Position numbers and translations under genes: made by a program. A stretch of 64,000 nt of DNA from Lewinellaceae bacterium (GTDB lineage Bacteria; Bacteroidota; Bacteroidia; Chitinophagales; Saprospiraceae). Shown in pieces: positions 62,728 through 64,000 of this stretch (position 1 is the first letter of the stretch; each line of letters opens with the position of its first letter). The notes beneath the pieces were generated by a model that was given only the letters and a program-made list of their open reading frames with translations, made no database searches and was not told where the DNA came from. Where the stretch lies: the NCBI GenBank assembly GCA_020636315.1, contig JACJYA010000002.1:620001-684000 (forward strand). The letters run 5' to 3'.

Positions 62728-63060
62728 TTAGCGCCCAAGGGCCTGGTTCAGCGCTTTGCGAAACGCCTCCGGGTCGGCCAGGATGAACCGGTCGGACCGC
62801 CCGTCCCGGGAGCGCACCAGCAGGCCCAGGCGGGAGATGTTGAACACCAGGAAGGAATCGACCTCTTCAACCTCCGACAAGGGGATCTCCAGAGACAGGT
62901 GGCTATCGGGGAAATCCGCCGGCTGAAACCGGATGCGGCCCGGCAAGAGTTGTATCACTCCCGGCATCCGCTGTTGTCCGTTCCATAACCAGGCATCCAT
63001 CATAAGTATCGGTTCATTAGGTTGCGGCCCTGACATCGGCACACCGTTTTCTATTAGCAA
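62728..63060 (-). CDS. GRAM/PH-like domain protein
   Basis: A 110-residue cytosolic protein. The pattern 'GVIQLLPGRIRFQPADFPDSHLSLEIPLSEVEEVDSFLVF' (one continuous region, residues ~34-75, quoted in part) and 'LGLLVRSRDGRSDRFILADPEAFRKAL' fits a GRAM/PH-like beta fold: a 'L..G.L.F', 'IPL..V..V', 'L.V....G....F' series and a final helix. Ligand unknown. Stop (Gly-Arg-stop, GGGCGCTAA) coincides with a REP arm. The gene points away from the regulator gene at 63557; the 21-bp-period repeat and a MITE-like element lie between them. Confidence 0.6.
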   Translation of the reverse strand: MLIENGVPMSGPQPNEPILMMDAWLWNGQQRMPGVIQLLPGRIRFQPADFPDSHLSLEIPLSEVEEVDSFLVFNISRLGLLVRSRDGRSDRFILADPEAFRKALNQALGR

Positions 63061-63123
63061 TCCTTAAATCACTACTTAGAATGTGAAATATTTGGTTTTC
63101 TGGGGCCGGAAGCAAGAAGCTAA

Positions 63124-63320
63124 TAAGCAGGTGATCAAAATTGTATTGACGTTTCTGATCGAGGGGATTTTGGGCTTAATCAACGAAGGAATGGGGAAGG
63201 GGCCCCTATTCCTGAGTCTCCCGGAACCTGATAGCCCAAGCTATCAAGGTGAGGACGGAACGAAGAGTAAGCTCAAAAGAGCCCATCAGAAATGATAAGC
63301 TCAATTTGATCACCTGCTTA
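63124..63320. mobile_element. 197-bp MITE-like element
   Basis: Perfect 16-bp ends TAAGCAGGTGATCAAA / TTTGATCACCTGCTTA. Interior strands also pair (TTCTGAT / ATCAGAA; GGGCTT / AGCCC), so the whole element could fold as one long hairpin. No transposase. Confidence 0.65.
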
Positions 63321-63399
63321 ACAAAAGGCTGGGAAATAGGTGTCGAATTTCTCGGGAATGCTCAATGGTAGGTAAATCCGCATAATATTCCCGGTTCAA

Positions 63400-63433
63400 T
63401 GAGAATTTGGTAGGTTTCACTGAGAATTTGGTA
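63400..63433. promoter_or_regulatory. LytTR-type direct repeat between GRAM-like gene and LytTR regulator
   Basis: TGAGAATTTGGTA at 63400-63412 and identical at 63421-63433; period exactly 21 bp. It is 123 bp before the regulator start and 339 bp before the GRAM-like start (142 bp if the 197-bp element is removed). Confidence 0.6.
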
Positions 63434-63556
63434 ATTGCCTGAAGTAAAGCAAATGGCCTTTCTATTTCCTTCAGGCTGCGATTCATGGAAGAAATTATTA
63501 TATTTCGTGAATTTCACCCCCTTTATCATTATCAGAAGCGGCAATAACCATAAACC

Positions 63557-64000
63557 ATGTTATCCATTGCGATCATAGACGACGAGGCCCATGCCCGCGA
63601 AGCGCTGCGGGCCATGCTCACCGAACTCTGCCCCGATGTCCGCATCCTGGGAGAGGCCAATGGGGTGGCCTCCGGCATGCGGCTGATCGAAGAAATGCGC
63701 CCCGACGCCATATTTCTTGATATTAAAATGAACGACGGCACCGGTTTCGACCTGCTAAAGCACTTCCCCAACCCCGCCTTCAGCCTCGTCTTCACCACCG
63801 CCTACGACGAATACGCTCTAGACGCTATCAAGTGCAACGCCCTGGATTACCTCGTCAAGGCCATCAATCCGGATGAACTGGTGGCAGCGGTAGATAAACT
63901 CCGGGAAAAAGAACAGGGCATCAACCAGCGACTGCTCAGCCTGATGGCTTCCCTCAATAATAAGGAGGAAGAGAAGATCGCCCTGTCCAGCAGCGAAGGC
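63557..64000 (+). CDS. LytTR-type response regulator, 3' truncated
   Basis: The first 148 codons are present; the gene runs out of the window. The receiver is complete: acid pocket Asp8-Asp9, phosphoacceptor Asp55 in 'IFLDIKMNDGTGFD', 'FTTAYDEYALDAIKCNALDYL' as in the LytR/AlgR group. The conserved 'LKPI' reads 'VKAI', losing the usual proline after the lysine. A helical linker follows; the LytTR DNA-binding domain would begin just beyond the edge. It is the natural partner of the propeller kinase at 58549, now 2 kb away across the RAYT island. Confidence 0.85.
   Translation, partial: MLSIAIIDDEAHAREALRAMLTELCPDVRILGEANGVASGMRLIEEMRPDAIFLDIKMNDGTGFDLLKHFPNPAFSLVFTTAYDEYALDAIKCNALDYLVKAINPDELVAAVDKLREKEQGINQRLLSLMASLNNKEEEKIALSSSEG

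Larger units (their letters stand above)
63061..63556. other. Divergent intergenic region with MITE-like element and regulatory repeats
   Basis: 496 bp between the GRAM-like gene and the regulator. It holds the 197-bp element (63124-63320) and the TGAGAATTTGGTA repeat (63400-63433). A 70-codon frame at 63083-63295 lies mostly inside the element and is not credible. Confidence 0.6.

Noticed and set aside
63083..63295. 70-codon plus-strand frame
   Set aside because: Mostly inside the 197-bp inverted-repeat element, no homology-like features.

Overview
The window reads as a chromosomal segment of a Bacteroidota bacterium, most likely a marine or sludge member of the Saprospiria (Lewinella/Phaeodactylibacter-like). 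This placement is inference from content; no 16S gene is present. Pointers are five secreted proteins with type IX secretion (T9SS) C-terminal sorting domains, Reg_prop propeller sensor kinases, a hybrid two-component system, DUF2911, DUF6702 and DUF3667 proteins, the 120-residue methylglyoxal synthase, and promoter boxes of the TAnnTTTG type. Housekeeping genes are interleaved with secreted proteins, regulators and many palindromic or miniature repeats. I saw no rRNA, tRNA, CRISPR array or prophage.

Layout. 1-5 kb: end of a VOC-DUF1080 protein, an M4 metallopeptidase and a tail-fibre-like protein. 5.3-9.6 kb: a frameshifted hybrid two-component regulator carrying an in-frame palindromic insertion. 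9.6-16.4 kb: CE2-like esterase, serine hydrolase, DUF2911 protein, mgsA, MBL-fold hydrolase, DUF3667 protein and LOG-family protein. 16.5-25 kb: ahcY, lamin-tail T9SS protein, HupE-DUF6702 pair, yidD-hemB operon and three MITE-like elements. 25-37 kb: ECF sigma factor, uvrA, di-haem peroxidase, VWA lipoprotein, fabG, small wHTH protein, papain-like peptidase, beta-barrel protein, universal stress protein and a kelch-like secreted protein. 37.5-44 kb: OmpR-type two-component pair, glgE, GNAT-lipoprotein pair and mmuM. 44-51.4 kb: VIT-domain T9SS protein, hybrid kinase/nucleotide cyclase and rhlE.

The most unusual stretch is 51.4-64 kb. It holds a small peptide gene with a double-glycine leader, a 1764-residue T9SS propeller/FG-GAP protein, a LytS-type propeller kinase, a GRAM-like protein and the start of a LytTR-type response regulator. 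It also holds a RAYT transposase inside arrays of perfect REP-like hairpins. Three 12-bp direct repeats with exactly 21-bp periodicity (consensus TGAGRATTTGGT) lie upstream of the peptide gene, the giant protein gene, and between the GRAM and regulator genes. Such spacing is typical of LytTR targets and suggests one regulon. The RAYT/REP island and a 197-bp MITE-like element sit between kinase and regulator and may have split an original kinase-regulator pair.
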